DNA of 64,000 nt from Actinernus sp. WN-2022 (GCA_030867875.1 JAOWCC010001368.1:8293714-8357713); one strand, 5' to 3'; numbered from the stretch's first letter, positions 1-11,456 are shown. The notes: a model not told the origin generated them from the sequence alone. Numbers and translations: made by a program.

Positions 1-475
1 TTCAAATATCAATTCGACCGCAAACTTGTCTCAAGAAAGTTTTGTAGTTCGAGATATTTTGAATTTTCGAGAATGCGAAGTTTGTGATCGATTCTTAGTT
101 TACCAGTTATCACCCTGTTATCAGGATTTAGTTGAAAAGGTAAATTGATGCCTCATAAGGATGTCAAAATTCTACGACAGCTCGGCAACTAGAATTATTC
201 TTTGGATCGATTTCCTTGCATGAAAAAACAACAGCCGTTTCATATCTAAGGTCATTTTTTCAAGAATTGGAGTACCCAAAGCGATTAACATGTTTCATGT
301 TCTATATAGGTCAACTGAATGACTTTATGCAAGGTTGCATTTTATTTATCAAGAAGAATGACAAAGTACTTATGTTAAAGACAATATTGAAGTATCATTA
401 CTATTCATGATACCTGACACTATATTGCGAGTATAGTGGAGTATTTCATTCAACGGTAGAAAGCGCGCCGCACGC

Positions 476-715
476 GCATTGCCGCAAAGAATCTAACAGT
501 AAGCGTGTCGCGTCGATGCGCACTGCTTTATTTGGTACAAATATTAAAACTACTAACTAAGGTGTCTTAATACTAACATATTCCATATTTCTTTTGCATT
601 GCCGCACAGAATCTAACAGTAAGCGTGTCGCGTCGATGCGGGCTGCTAAATTTGGTACAAATATTAAAACTACTAACTAAGGTGTCTTGATACTAACATA
701 TTCCAAATTTCTTTT
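476..715 (+). repeat. 120-bp tandem duplication
   Basis: GCATTGCCGCAAAGAATCTA to ACATATTCCATATTTCTTTT is repeated once head to tail (476-595, 596-715) with few differences. Confidence 0.95.
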
Positions 716-841
716 GGCAATACTATGCGAAGATATTAAAGCGTAGACATTGTTCTCAATGTTTTACATTGGTCATTGGACTAGTTACTGTAACCACGAG
801 TGTCATATCAAAAAGTATATTTGAATGTTAGGGCCATGTAT

Positions 842-1029
842 ACGAGAGGAAGTTAGCCGCGGATACCTCAGCCGCGAAGTTCACAAAAACATGCTAATGA
901 TTTATACGAGGCTTTCAGCTAAGCCGCGACTTCAGTTATTCGCGAACTTCAGTACGTTTGACCCATTTATCAGATTTATATGATACATTCGCTACTGTTA
1001 TAGGTATGCCACGGCTAACTTCCTCTCGT
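842..1029. mobile_element. 188-bp hairpin MITE
   Basis: ACGAGAGGAAGTTAGCC and complement as ends, with a second inverted pair CAGCCGCGAAGTTC/GAACTTC inside. Confidence 0.75.
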
Positions 1030-1441
1030 TTAAACGACTGATTGCGTTGCGTGCAACTGAATTCCGCCTTAAACGCCTTAGCACATTTTATGCGCTTAGC
1101 GTAGAGTCCGGACCATTTGTATTAGTCATGTACAATCGTACGTGTATAGAAGTAATCCATATATGTGTTTAACAGATTCAGCTATATAGTTTGATTTACA
1201 CAGTTCAGATTAACGACAGACCGAATAGGTCAACCAAGGTTATTTTTTGGGTTGTTGCTATATAATACTTTTCGCTTTCTTTCTAAGCTTATAATAACTT
1301 AGCCTTAATAATAACTGCTATCTGCGATGCCATAACAACTTGCGGAGAGAGATTATTAAAGATGGTTCGCGCTAACTGACAAGGACCCCCCACAACACAC
1401 ATATGTTTTAAGTCTAACATCCGCAAATCAGTGATTGGCAA
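1030..1441. other. Gap, nothing recognised
   Basis: AT-rich sequence without gene or clear repeat. Confidence 0.5.
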
Positions 1442-1655
1442 ACGATTTCCCACGGGCGTAGAGGGAGGTTGAGTTCGCGAGTTTTTCTTGAGAACCCTAG
1501 CTCTAGGTGGGTAACATCTTGTTTACTGACCGGTTAGGGTTTTTTATGGTTCAGGGTAGGGATTTAGTTAGTTTAAATTTCCCAGCATAATTTTCTGTGT
1601 AATTTTGTCTGTGACACCGCGAACTCAACCTCCCTCTACGCCCGGGGGAAATCGT
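1442..1655. mobile_element. 214-bp MITE with 38-bp ends
   Basis: ACGATTTCCCACGGGCGTAG and GAGGTTGAGTTCGCG on the left are mirrored at 1617-1655. The unique centre is AT-rich. Confidence 0.8.
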
Positions 1656-1923
1656 CTCCCTCAGTCCTCAGTGATTCTCGGCTCATATAACCCTCCGGGG
1701 ATCCTTGGCGCTTCAGCTAACTGCTATGTTGTTTCCCTAATTGAATAAACCACAATTTTAAATTCCTTGTTTAATATATAATTTTGAGTGTGGAACAACT
1801 GAGTGTGACTTATTTATGAAACTTATTAACTTTTGCTTCGATTTTCTCTGCCAAAATAAGTCTTATTGCCAAAATAACTGAAAACATTACCCTATACATC
1901 TAGACGTTTGATAAGTCCGATAC

Positions 1924-1986
1924 AGAATTCGTGTCCGTGCTTTATGGGATTTACAAACTCGAGCTGAAAGCACGGACACGAATTCT
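1924..1986. repeat. Short perfect hairpin
   Basis: AGAATTCGTGTCCGTGCTTT pairs with its complement ending at 1986, over a loop of about 25 nt. Confidence 0.8.
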
Positions 1987-2538
1987 CAGTGTATCTATTA
2001 CATAACAGTTTCTTATGATGGTAATTAGTTCACACATACTTCATTAAGCATTTTTCAAGACTAGAAGTATATCATCCCGTTGAGCTAATTAATCATCTGC
2101 AACACTGCTCTGATTGAATTACAGAGCAAAATATTACACAGCTGCTAAAAATTATTAGTGAATATCACTTTTTCCGCGCTCTGATTGGCTACTCAAACAG
2201 TGAATATGATTGTGCCTCCGAGCAAAGCAGCGATCATCTCGCGCGAGTTTTTGTCCATTTGATAGAAAATAAAATAACTCAGTTTGGTGCTGGCTATTCC
2301 ACCTGGAGTGTGGTATATACTAAAACCACTTCGGTGAATAATTGTTAATTATCTACTTCATTATACAAATCTATAGTCACTTATTATTAAGATATACATG
2401 GCACACCATTGTGCATGCTTGTTGTCATGCTCAGTGGATTCAGTTCGAAGATATAAGCAGCTCTCGTCAACAGGCTAACGATTTGAAAGAAACCAAACAA
2501 ACATGTGTGTGTACTCTGCCAGATGGGTCAAAGTTTTC

Positions 2539-2875
2539 CGCCCGGGCGGTACTCCCTTGTATGTGCCGCGGGATAGGGTATGGTTTTTGAGCTGACGAGG
2601 TCTGGGATAGGGTATCCTTATTATGGTTTTGGTCTGGGAAAGGGTATGGATTTTGATATACTTGTCTTTGACGCCATGTTTAGCACTCTATCGACCACGC
2701 TACGGCTTTCGTAGTGTAATTGAGTATGAATCCATGGTTTGGGTCTGGGATAGGGTATATATTGTTTGCTTCAAGTCTGGGATAGGGTATCTCCTGGGTA
2801 TGATCAACGGCATTTTTAGACCTGGGATAGGGTCAGGGTTTTGAGGTCCCCGCGGCACACCCCTACCCAAAAATC
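2539..2875 (+). mobile_element. GGGTAT-motif repeat, copy 1
   Basis: Starts near CCGCCCGGGCGGTACTCCC, contains five to six copies of TCTGGGATAGGGTAT at variable spacing, and ends GCGGCACACCCCTACCCAAA. Same family at 12521 and 28994. Confidence 0.75.
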
Positions 2876-3168
2876 TTCTGAGTGAATAATATTAATTATA
2901 TTGTAGAATGAAACTCAGTTAGCTACTTATTTACATATAAGCAGTGGCTTTGTCCACTGCACACTGATAACATATTATATTCCTTATTCATTTTATTCAT
3001 TGTATTTATTCTCTCAATATATATGCATTTCCTTACTGTAATATCTACTTAAATAGTATAAAAATAAAGAAAGTTATCTATTTTGGGGCTTCAACTTAGT
3101 TCTAGGAACTGACTGGATCAGTTCTCAGAACTGACACGTTCCATTTTAGAACTGGCAGATCAGATCAG

Positions 3169-3429
3169 TCAGTTCGCGTAAATGGAAAGCGCCCTAAGTG
3201 TAGCAGATGCGTACGACTTCAGGACGCATCCCATGACGTAATCAAACTGAACTCTGCCCATATGGAACCATCTAGTTGATCCCTGGAATAACTTATCATC
3301 ATTCAATCTATTATTCTGTAATGCACTGATTATTTTCCTTGTTTGTTTTTTCAAGTTACAGTAATGCTTTGCGTTTGTTTCCTCCGATGAAGTACTCTCT
3401 GCCGACGCGTCTCTAATTTTTCCTGACAT
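3169..3429 (-). CDS. Unrecognised 86-codon ORF
   Basis: This is an intact frame beginning MSGKIRDASAESTSSEETNA, with a basic middle (LKKQTRKIISALQNN) and an aromatic-rich end (TRWFHMGRVQFDYVM). The composition looks protein-like (acidic/Ser N-terminus, Lys/Arg helix), but I recognise no domain. It ends in TGA next to degenerate AACTGAC repeats (3100-3175). It could be a short host exon or a transposase N-terminal remnant; it could also be non-coding. Confidence 0.2.
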   Translation of the reverse strand: MSGKIRDASAESTSSEETNAKHYCNLKKQTRKIISALQNNRLNDDKLFQGSTRWFHMGRVQFDYVMGCVLKSYASATLRALSIYAN

Positions 3430-4314
3430 TTTAAGATATCAGTTACCCGATCAATAGTGGACAGATGTGTGGCATCCAATAGCTATTGCAACATATGTAA
3501 ATCTCATATTATCTTTGGTACTACTCTTTGTCATATAGGTTCACCATACATGATATAAATCAGCTTACTGAACTAATTGATTGCACTTTAATTTTAAAGG
3601 AACTTTTGATCACATTGAACTAACTGACCTCATCGACAGCTGGATTTTGTATTGTCTGATAACTTTTAATAGAAATCGATTATGTCTTCCAAACTCATGA
3701 TAAACCATCATCGGCGCTCGAAGTTTAACTATGGTGTGAATTACACCGGTACACCTTTGTCGCATACACAAGTTCACGTTCACAGCACGAATTCAACCCT
3801 ACAACTTGCTTACTAGCTTACGACAAGTCCACAGCATAAATTGCTTCATGTAGACCAACCCTACCCCTGACTTGCCAACTGTCAACAACAACAACGACAC
3901 AAATATCAGTGTACTTCTTAAATTACATGTGAGAATAAAATAAATGATCAAAGTAATAAAATGAATGAGTACAGGCCACCTATAATAACCGTTAGGGCTA
4001 GTCTAGACAGGTGGTCATGGACGTTTACTAAGTATAAATATAATTGTGGTCATGTAAGGAAGAAATAAGAACTACAAAATACACCTACATTACAAATGTA
4101 ACGAGGACAGAGTACAAGTAGTAAAACAGTAAAAATACCCGCTAGGTGCAATCATATTTGTCAATTAAATGATTCATAAGTAAACGTATAAATGAGTATT
4201 TGCTTTGAGTCTTAAGTGATGTCTTAAGTGAGTCTTGTCGCATGCAACAAGAACAGTGGTGCATGTAAGGTTTAAATAGCCCACGTTCGATATATGCTTT
4301 ACTTGTCGTGTACA
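3430..4314. other. Gap, nothing recognised
   Basis: No gene or structured repeat seen, only short ORFs. Confidence 0.5.
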
Positions 4315-4406
4315 AAGGTTTCAATATGAAGCTCAGGGGTAAATTAAATATATTCTATACTTCGAGAATAGAATATTTTTTGCTCCTGAGCCTCATATTG
4401 AAACCT
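4315..4406. repeat. 92-bp hairpin
   Basis: AAGGTTTCAATATGAAGCTC and complement CCTGAGCCTCATATTGAAAC, with an inner AT-rich palindrome around TATACTTCGAGAATA. Confidence 0.8.
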
Positions 4407-4449
4407 TAAATGTTTGTATATGACAAGTGACAAAGATGGCGGCTGTCGT

Positions 4450-4672
4450 CTAATTAACCACAATTCCTTGCGAACCTACCACGGTCAAAATAACACGTAG
4501 AAATCATCTATTCTCTTCAATGACAGTATATTGGCAACAGTTCTTGTACTGATTTGTTATTAAGATTTAAAACCTCTCTACCGCGATTTTATAACGGATT
4601 TAAAGTTTTTCGCGCGCAAACGATCGTAGGTAAATTTACCAGCCGCCATCTTTTTCTGTGCGGTGGATTGGA
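4450..4672 (+). repeat. Dispersed repeat, copy 1 (pair with 27.7 kb)
   Basis: ACCACAATTCCTTGCGAACC, TTAAAACCTCTCTACCGCGA and CCGCCATCTTTTTC are shared in order with 27665-27890. The left end and right part (TTGCGCGCGAA) also pair weakly as inverted ends. Confidence 0.8.
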
Positions 4673-4737
4673 AGCAAAGTAACGTTGTACCGTACCTAGA
4701 AAATCGGCCTATAATTATGTGCCAACAGAAAGCCATT

Positions 4738-4900
4738 TACTCTTTTCACCTGGTGGCCATCTTGGATTCAAAGCGAGGTAATCCTTTGTTTTTGCTAGGT
4801 TAGCCTCGCAGTGAGGGATAGTCAAAACGAGGCTCACCTGGCAAAAACAAAGGATTGCCTCGCTTTGAATCCAAGATGGCCACCTGGTGAAAAGAGTGAA
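4738..4900. mobile_element. 163-bp near-palindromic MITE with CCAAGATGGC
   Basis: About 60-bp arms (CTCTTTTCACCTGGTGGCCA, AATCCTTTGTTTTTGC) meet at an AGCCTCGCAGTG loop. CATCTTGGATT and AATCCAAGATGG are YY1-like motifs. Confidence 0.85.
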
Positions 4901-5190
4901 TTTTCAGTCTAATTACAATGTAAGTAAATAAATACATAATTAATTATTATTTTTACAAACTCCCAAATGGGGACACCTCCCGTAACGCACATCGCGGTAA
5001 AACTCCACGCGCATGCGCTGTTGGTATCATAGCGGGCTCAAATGTAAATGAGCAAATCTTTTACACAAGCATGCGTACTGTATATTTTTATAATTTATTC
5101 GTCCATGATCGTGGACGGCGGCTAGATCAAACGATATTGCCACTGGGACCAGCGGTTTCTTTTCCCCGGTCAGTTCGCGAAGCAATAGTA

Positions 5191-5354
5191 CATTTGCATT
5201 ATGGCGTTATTTTACTACAACTACCAGAATCTCTTTCTCATTCAAATTTATCAACTCCTTTGAGAATTCCAAGACAATGGTACAAATTAGAGGAACAAAA
5301 GATGCCGCGCAAAGAGTTCTGGTAGTTGTAGTATGTGACGCCATCATGCAAACG
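5191..5354. mobile_element. CTACCAGAATC MITE upstream of paralog 1
   Basis: CATTTGCATTATGGCG and ACTACAACTACCAGAATC on the left are mirrored at 5305-5354. The middle (GAGAATTCCAAGACAATGGT) matches the complement of 51720-51755. Confidence 0.8.
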
Positions 5355-5470
5355 TCCTATTACAAAAGAAAGGGAGGTAAAGGAACGTGGGAAACAGTAG
5401 CCGTGCCGTAAGTAACTGCCGTAAATTGCCCACTCATATGAAATCCACTCTATGTTGTCCCCTAGTTACT

Positions 5471-5752
5471 ATGACGTCAATACATACAGTCGCGCAGCCT
5501 TGTCGCCAGTGCTGTGGTACAGTCGCCAATCCCGGTGTATACTGGGACAAGGATATCAACCGATTCCTGGTGGATATCAACAGCAAAGACGGCACGCACG
5601 GCTACCTTCGAATTCCTGTAGGGCGAGACGAAGTGTTCAAGCATCCACTGGAGGATGCCTTTAAGAATAAAAGCCTTGTAACGGTAATCTACACAGTGGA
5701 CAATAATGAGATCATGACGGTGAAACGCGGCCGAGGAAGTATATCTGATTAA
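5471..5752 (+). CDS. Small unknown protein with PGVYW domain (paralog 1)
   Basis: I do not recognise this gene. The open frame extends upstream to an ATG at 5387 (121 codons), but similarity to the gene at 50179-50433 begins only at PGVYW. The ATG at 5471 (MTSIHTV...) gives an N-terminus of similar length to the paralog and lies just after a possible acceptor (CCCCTAG at 5465). The shared part is about 65 residues: PGVYW, a variable stretch with VDI, YLRIPVGRDE, LEDAF, VTVIYTVDNNEIMTVK. It looks like two beta strands, a helix and two more strands. No transmembrane segment is seen; CRQCC could bind metal or form disulphides. An upstream exon may exist. A hairpin MITE ends about 30 bp before the 5387 ATG. 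The stop is TAA after ISD. Function unknown. Confidence 0.55.
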   Translation: MTSIHTVAQPCRQCCGTVANPGVYWDKDINRFLVDINSKDGTHGYLRIPVGRDEVFKHPLEDAFKNKSLVTVIYTVDNNEIMTVKRGRGSISD

Positions 5753-5904
5753 AAAGAACAACCAGCATGGGACTCGGGTTGAACGGTTGAATGTCAACGA
5801 ACTTTCTCAACAGGGTTGGAAAGAGTGAAGGAAAGCCAAGTTACTGTTGATTAGCTTGTAAAAAGGTCGATTCACACGGTGCAATGGATAGTTCCGACGG
5901 CCGT

Positions 5905-6100
5905 AAAATCAGCTCCTCCCCTTAGTTACTGTTGCTATGTCCACCTTAGTTACTGTTGATATGTCCTCCCTTAGTTACTGTTGCTATGTCCACCCTTATT
6001 TACTTTTGCTATATCCCCCTTACTGTTGCTAAGTCGCCCTTAGTTACTGTTGCTATTTCCCCCTGAGTTACTGTTGCTATGTCCCCCTTCCGGTTGCTAT
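5905..6100 (+). repeat. Degenerate minisatellite CTTAGTTACTGTTGCTATGT
   Basis: Seven to eight imperfect units of about 25 bp, CCCTTAGTTACTGTTGCTAT with GTCCCC spacers. Confidence 0.85.
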
Positions 6101-6192
6101 GTTCCACAAGCCATAACCTTTAGCCCAAGGAAATTCAAAACAGTTAAAAGTCGATGAGTTTTGCCATAGTCTTTCTAATATTCATATGTTAT

Positions 6193-6470
6193 GGGGAGCC
6201 GGGGTGGCGTAGTGGTTAAGCTCTTCGTCTCTCACCTTGGCCCAGGTTCGATTCCCGGACACGGCGCCATATGTGAGTTGAGTTTGTTGGTATATCTCCC
6301 TTGCTCCAAGAGTTTTTCAACCGGTTCTCCGGTTTTTCTACTTCCGCAAAATCCAACACGCTAAATTCCAATTCGATTTGAGGATTGTCGGGTCCTGGCT
6401 ATGAGCAGCCCTGTGGTTATTTCAGGTTTTAATTGCCAGGTGTAGAGCAATGAATTTCAGCTTGCTTTTC
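6193..6470 (+). mobile_element. tRNA-derived SINE (family 1), near full length
   Basis: The head GGGGAGCCGGGGTGGCGTAG has an A-box-like TGGCGTAGTGG and a B box GGTTCGATTCC, followed by a shared body (GTGAGTTGAGTTTGTTGG, CCAACACGCTAAATTCCAAT) and a tail near GTAGAGCAATGAATTTC. Other copies lie at 45004-45185, 54432-54672 (minus) and 60280-60420. Confidence 0.8.
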
Positions 6471-6599
6471 ATTGTCGTACGACACGATCACGACGCGCTC
6501 ACGACACGCTCACGACACAAATCGTGTAAATTAACACTTTGATTTAATTACGTTTGTCGCGTGCGACATCAAACGTTGGGGGATTAAACATATTTTTCA

Positions 6600-7400
6600 A
6601 ACTTCACTTTTTATTACCGTTTTCGTTGAAGTGCGATCCAGCTGGAAATTTCAAGTCTCGTCTGTAAAATTCAATTTAGCCGACTGTCAATCCAACGCAA
6701 AGTCTCGTCTCAAACAAAGCTTTCAAACGGGTGACGCCTACACTTATCTAATATTCTGGGCGGTCTAGATCGTTTTCACGTGACGTCATCAAAATTCTAA
6801 AATCTAAACTAAAGGATCTATAACCGTGTTCTTTTAATATGATTTATGTATCGGTATATACTCAGTATTCTTTGAAAGTTTTACGTCGATACGGTGAATC
6901 GTTATTGAGTTAGAGTATTTTGAATTTTGTGACGGCCCAGCTCAACGGTGTTTCCTAAATGTAATGGAAACCCATATATTCCTGCCAATTTAAAATGTTA
7001 GACTTGATTTAACGTTAAAAGTGATATCTAATATGTTTTAAAGTGAATGCTAATCATATTGCTGGGAAAAACAGCTTTATTTGTAGAGTACGTTTTCGGC
7101 CGCCATCTTGGTGTACCAAAGAGGTACACCAACATGGCCGCCGCATACAAATTACACTAAATTGTTTGAATGTTATTTGTCCGACAGCTCAGTTACGAAG
7201 TTCTCTAATGCTCCAAAATTTCGGTCATTTACATATTTTTACCTGCTCTACACACAACATTAAAAGTATTTTACTAATATCACTCTTTTCTCGAGGCAAT
7301 TTTTTGTGTGACGTCAGTGAGAACGATCTATTGGCTAAATCGAATATTACAGAGGAGACTTCCAGGGTCGCACTTCACCGAAAACGGTAATAAATGTTGT
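6600..7400. mobile_element. Degenerate 0.8-kb inverted-repeat element
   Basis: TTATTACCGTTTTCGTTGAA with GTGCGATCC at 6610 is mirrored at 7361-7393. A second pair is GATCGTTTTCACGTGACGTC (6767) with TGTGACGTCAGTGAGAACGA (7306). A short hairpin CGGCCGCCATCTTGGTGTAC/complement sits at 7097-7141. Not coding. Confidence 0.65.
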
Positions 7401-7753
7401 CGTACGCTAAATTACGCATTTACCAGACGAAATCTGATTCGCACCATGTTAATCGACCTTTTTGAACATAAATACCTTTAGTACAACGTGTATCCTTGCA
7501 TTAGGTTTTCCCAAAGGGTACTTGAAGACATTCGACGGAGGTTGCATAGATTTCTTTAATTTAAAAAGATGGGCTACAGGATATAGTTTTGGATCAAAGG
7601 AAAAGCGAAGATTTTGTGGCGGTTATCGGTTTATAAAAGAGAGATTTGTTTAGGTTATGGCTTCTCAACGTCAATGCATTTATCTAACACAGCTCGTATC
7701 CTGGGCTTGTATACTGAGACAATGCAGACTTCTTCATCTGGAGTGATTCAATT

Positions 7754-7912
7754 GGCCATTTTGACGATGTTGCGCGCGCATTGAGAACAATATACATGCA
7801 ATCAAGAAAACAAAAGATTCATGCAACATTGAGTTTTGGCGGGCCACATTCCGGTTTTTGGCGGGCCACATGCTTTTGTTTTCAATGCGTGCGCAGCATC
7901 GTCAAAATGACC
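7754..7912. mobile_element. 159-bp MITE
   Basis: GGCCATTTTGACGATGTTGC and complement are the ends. Inside is a direct repeat TTTTGGCGGGCCACAT. Confidence 0.8.
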
Positions 7913-8258
7913 TATCAGCCTTTCAATAATAATAAATTATTATTATCGTTATACCAGGATATATCGCTTTGCTTTGAGTCTGAAAAAATATGGGTGGTAA
8001 TTTTAGATATGTTTTTGGTAGCAGTTTCAAGGAGCCTTTTTCGATCGACCTCGAAACTTTCAAGTACCCCTTGAGACTTTCAAATGTTTCAAGATACCGT
8101 GTTATTGTAATTGTAGATTAGATAAGTGCTTGATTAATGAATTGATCGATTGATGGTATAAATATCCGTTCAAAGAAGATGATTATTTTATAATAACAGC
8201 AAATGAAACAAAGTCAATCCTAATAATAGTAATGCATCTTTATTATGCATTGATATTA

Positions 8259-9133
8259 TGCACCTATCAGCAGCTTCCCCGAGGGGTCGACCCCCGGGCT
8301 GACCAGGGGGATTGTAAAAAGACAGAAACAATCTTGACGATTTCCCCCAGGGGTAGGGGAATCGTCCCTTTCAAACTAAGTCCCCTGGTTTATAGGTCTT
8401 CCACGACCTACAATCCCCCGCCGTTTTGCACGAAATGAGATCGAGCTGAATTGACTACGTACTGAACCTCGTTTACTAACGTTATTTCTATAACATTGAA
8501 CACAATTTTCAACAGAAAATGGAACTTTATTAAGTAAACACTTCAATGAACTTCATAGCATCTTTAAGGAACAAGACACACTTCAATGTACTTCAGTTAG
8601 TATCTAATAAGGATCGGTGTATCTCATAGCTCGCTTTATTAACTCTTGTATTAAAGAATAATAATATTGATAATCACATTTATATAGCGCTTTTTCCTAC
8701 AAGCCCAAAAGCGATTTACATAATTAATAACTACATCTAATTTAAAAGTTACAAATACAGTAATATTTAAAATTCCTAAGTTAATTAAGCTAAAAATGAT
8801 TAAAAATTACAATAGATTGCCGATATCCGAAAATCAATAAAAAACTTTCTTAAAAAGGTATGTCTTAAGACTCTTCTTAAATAGCTTTATTGAAGGACTA
8901 GATTTAATGTGAAAAGGCAGTGAGAAGAAAAAACAATCTCCGTGGTTTATAGTTTCGTGACAAAAACAATTTGAACAAATCCCCCACCCCAGTTTTCCTA
9001 CCCTAAAACAAAGTCGAGCATTTCTCCGACCCCAGGGGCAATGTTTACATTCAATCCTCCTCCATTCCCCCACATATCTCCGTGGTTAGCTAGCTCGGGG
9101 GTCGACCCCTCGGGGAAGCCGCTGATAGGTGCA
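8259..9133. mobile_element. 875-bp PIF/Harbinger-like element
   Basis: Ends TGCACCTATCAGC and the complement are flanked by TTA (8256-8258 and 9134-9136), followed by subterminal GGGGTCGACCCC blocks in both arms. A 3-bp TTA duplication fits PIF/Harbinger. A region inside (8660-8900) resembles a common 3' repeat (TTTATATAGCGCTTTTTCC). No transposase. Confidence 0.7.
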
Positions 9134-9139
9134 TTATAC

Positions 9140-9737
9140 ATACCAGATGTAACAATACATTTGCGCATACTCACATGGATAAAAGAAAAACTAGGAATTA
9201 AGAACTAGATTGTACTTAAATACTAACCTATTTACAAAAGTGTTTTTGAAACGCTCTGTATTGACTCTGGGATATACACTAGCTAATCTTCTTAACTGAC
9301 TTAAGCTACGGGCATGAATGATCTTAATATAATGGTATATATACCGATTTTGGACTTTATTAAATATGCGTCGGTCGCTTCTTTCCGGCTAGTAAATCAT
9401 GGATAGAAAAAAAGTCTAGAAGAATACTTTCTTTTATAGCATCTTTTTAGGAAGCACTGTACTGTGGTAAGGTTAGATACTGAAATACCGTAGATTAATC
9501 TGGGTAATACAAGCGATTTAAAAAGATGGCCAGTTCCTCTTGACCGCTACAAGACTTCCGATGATAAAGAGACACTCAGTTGCCTCTTTAATTTTTAAAG
9601 TTTTAAATCCTAGCGTGTAGTATCTTCGTGTTGGGTGGCTATTTTAGGCAACCTCCAGCTCATGAAAGAAAATACAAAAAATTGCTTAAGGTGATTCCCT
9701 TGTTTTTCAATGCGCATATCTACTGCGCATGTCAGTG
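9140..9737. other. Gap, nothing recognised
   Basis: No gene. Possible old LINE remains (TTAAGCTACGGGCATGAATG) but not convincing. Confidence 0.4.
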
Positions 9738-9759
9738 GTGAAATCTAAAATCATAGGTA

Positions 9760-11299
9760 CAGTCGAAGCTCTATGAGCGACCGCTCTCGTAAGCGACCAA
9801 TTGTCACTCAAACTCTGTAATGAAAAGCTCTCGTAAGCGACCAAGTCTCAGAAGCGACCAGCTCGGTTAGCGACCAATTTTGGAGATCACCAAACGTGAT
9901 TTTCCTTTGTTTTTAAGCTCTCGTAAGCGACCAGTCTGAAATGCGTCTTCAAAACATCAGTCAACACCTGATAAAACTTACATTCCGCGGCATTTACTAG
10001 CAAGAGTAATCCTTTTGACATGAGAATACACTACAATCAGCGTCCTATTTATAAAACTAGTGGCACGTGTAGCGGATATCAAGTGTCCTGTCGGCAGTAA
10101 CAAGAAACAATAAATTGTCGTTGACTCACTAAACAATGTCATAGTTTAAACTCTCAATTTTTTATCTCAGCCATGGTATTGACATCAGTTTGAGGCAGAC
10201 AAGCATCAAAAGCTACTTTGCATAGTGCATAGTACACTCTTCGGATCAGATACTCTACACGTTTAGAGTAAAGGAACGAGCAACGTTTAACAATGAACGG
10301 CACCTTACTTAGCCTGCGTCACATCCGGACTTTTCTCTGGTATAGTCCGTCTGCGAAGCAGCGACACAAACCGTGTTCTACGTTCTGATTGGCTTTTAAA
10401 AATGCTCATTTCTTACACGTCTTCTGACTTGCCATTCAACTGTCACCAGCCTGTCACCTGTTAGCCTCCCCAGAATCCAAGAACCACTCGCGCCAGAACA
10501 CTCGTCTGGCAGGAAATCGTTAGTGGAAATATAGAGGCTAAACTTAGAAATATGGATGTAGAATCGGTTCAAATAGCTTCGTATATATTCTGTTCTTAGC
10601 TTTTATCAAGAAATAACAAATATTTTGGAAGAACTCATTTATTTTTAGGCTGAACTAGTGAGCTCGTGTAAAATGCCGACAAAAGCGAGTCGTTGCTTAT
10701 TTAATTTGTACATTTACGCTGTAATTGGTCTAGACAAATGGGGAATGGAATGTCGTGCTGATGTAACCAGCTGTTGGAGCTATCGCATGGCGTGACGATA
10801 GTCATTTCAAAATAGCCAGTCGGAAGGCGTGTGAGAAAAAGCATTTTTAAAAGCCAATCAGAACGCGTACTCAAATCACGGTACGCTGCTGGGGGTCTAG
10901 AACAAGCTTTCCGTCGCTGGTTCGCAGACGACAATAACAAGGTTTTGTTCGGATGAAACGCAGGCTACACCTTACTATGAGTTTATAGTACACATAGCTA
11001 GTGTTTTGTTATGAGAAATCTCACGATGTCAAGTTGAACACTGTTTGAACGTACATTGTACAGTCGAATTATTCGCTTATTTGAGCTACTGTACAAAGAA
11101 ATAAAAACGATAAAATAATATACCTTTAGTGGTCACTACAGTTAACGATTTTCTTTAATGTAAAAAGCTCTCGTAAGCGACCAACATCTATTGTTCGCAT
11201 GCGTGGTCGCCTACGAGAGCGCATTCTCGTAAGCGACCAGCTCCGTTAACGACCAAAATTTTCGATTCCCGAGGTGGTCGCTTACGAGAGCTTCGACTG
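9760..11299. mobile_element. 1540-bp pogo/Tigger-type DNA element (non-autonomous)
   Basis: The ends are TA|CAGTCGAAGCTCT... and ...AGAGCTTCGACTG|TA, i.e. terminal inverted repeats starting CAGTCGA with TA duplication, as in Tc1/mariner-pogo elements. Subterminal regions repeat CTCTCGTAAGCGACCA several times (9783, 9826, 9915, 11166, 11224, and inverted at 11275). No transposase is seen. A 658-bp element is inserted at 10310-10967. A second copy of the flanking sequence without insertion is present at 11457-11515. Confidence 0.85.
10310..10967. mobile_element. 658-bp TAGCCTGCGT element nested in the pogo-type element
   Basis: Perfect 10-bp ends TAGCCTGCGT...ACGCAGGCTA are flanked by a 9-bp direct repeat CACCTTACT (10301-10309 and 10968-10976). 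Further imperfect inverted similarity lies inside (GATTGGCTTTTAAAAATGC at 10388 and its complement near 10845). A 9-bp duplication fits Mutator-like elements. No transposase ORF. Confidence 0.8.
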
Positions 11300-11336
11300 T
11301 ACAAATATCTTTGTTTGGGTGTATTACGGAATCGTA

Positions 11337-11456
11337 ATCGGCTTTCTATCCATTCCATTTCACAAATTTTCCGTTTAAAGGGCTTTCTATCCATTCCATT
11401 TCACACATTTTCTTTTAAAGGGCTTTCTATCCATTCCATTTCACACATTTTCTTTT
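11337..11456 (+). repeat. Same 38-39 bp minisatellite at a second locus
   Basis: Three units of GGCTTTCTATCCATTCCATT with the TTCACACATTTTC tail stand between the right flank of the pogo-like element and a second copy of that flank (11457-11515). Confidence 0.85.

Noticed and set aside
5477..5797. 106-codon minus-strand ORF
   Set aside because: Antisense shadow of the PGVYW coding region; no protein-like motifs.
6193..6290. Functional tRNA gene
   Set aside because: A and B boxes are present, but the sequence continues into a SINE body with other copies in the window and does not fold as a complete tRNA.
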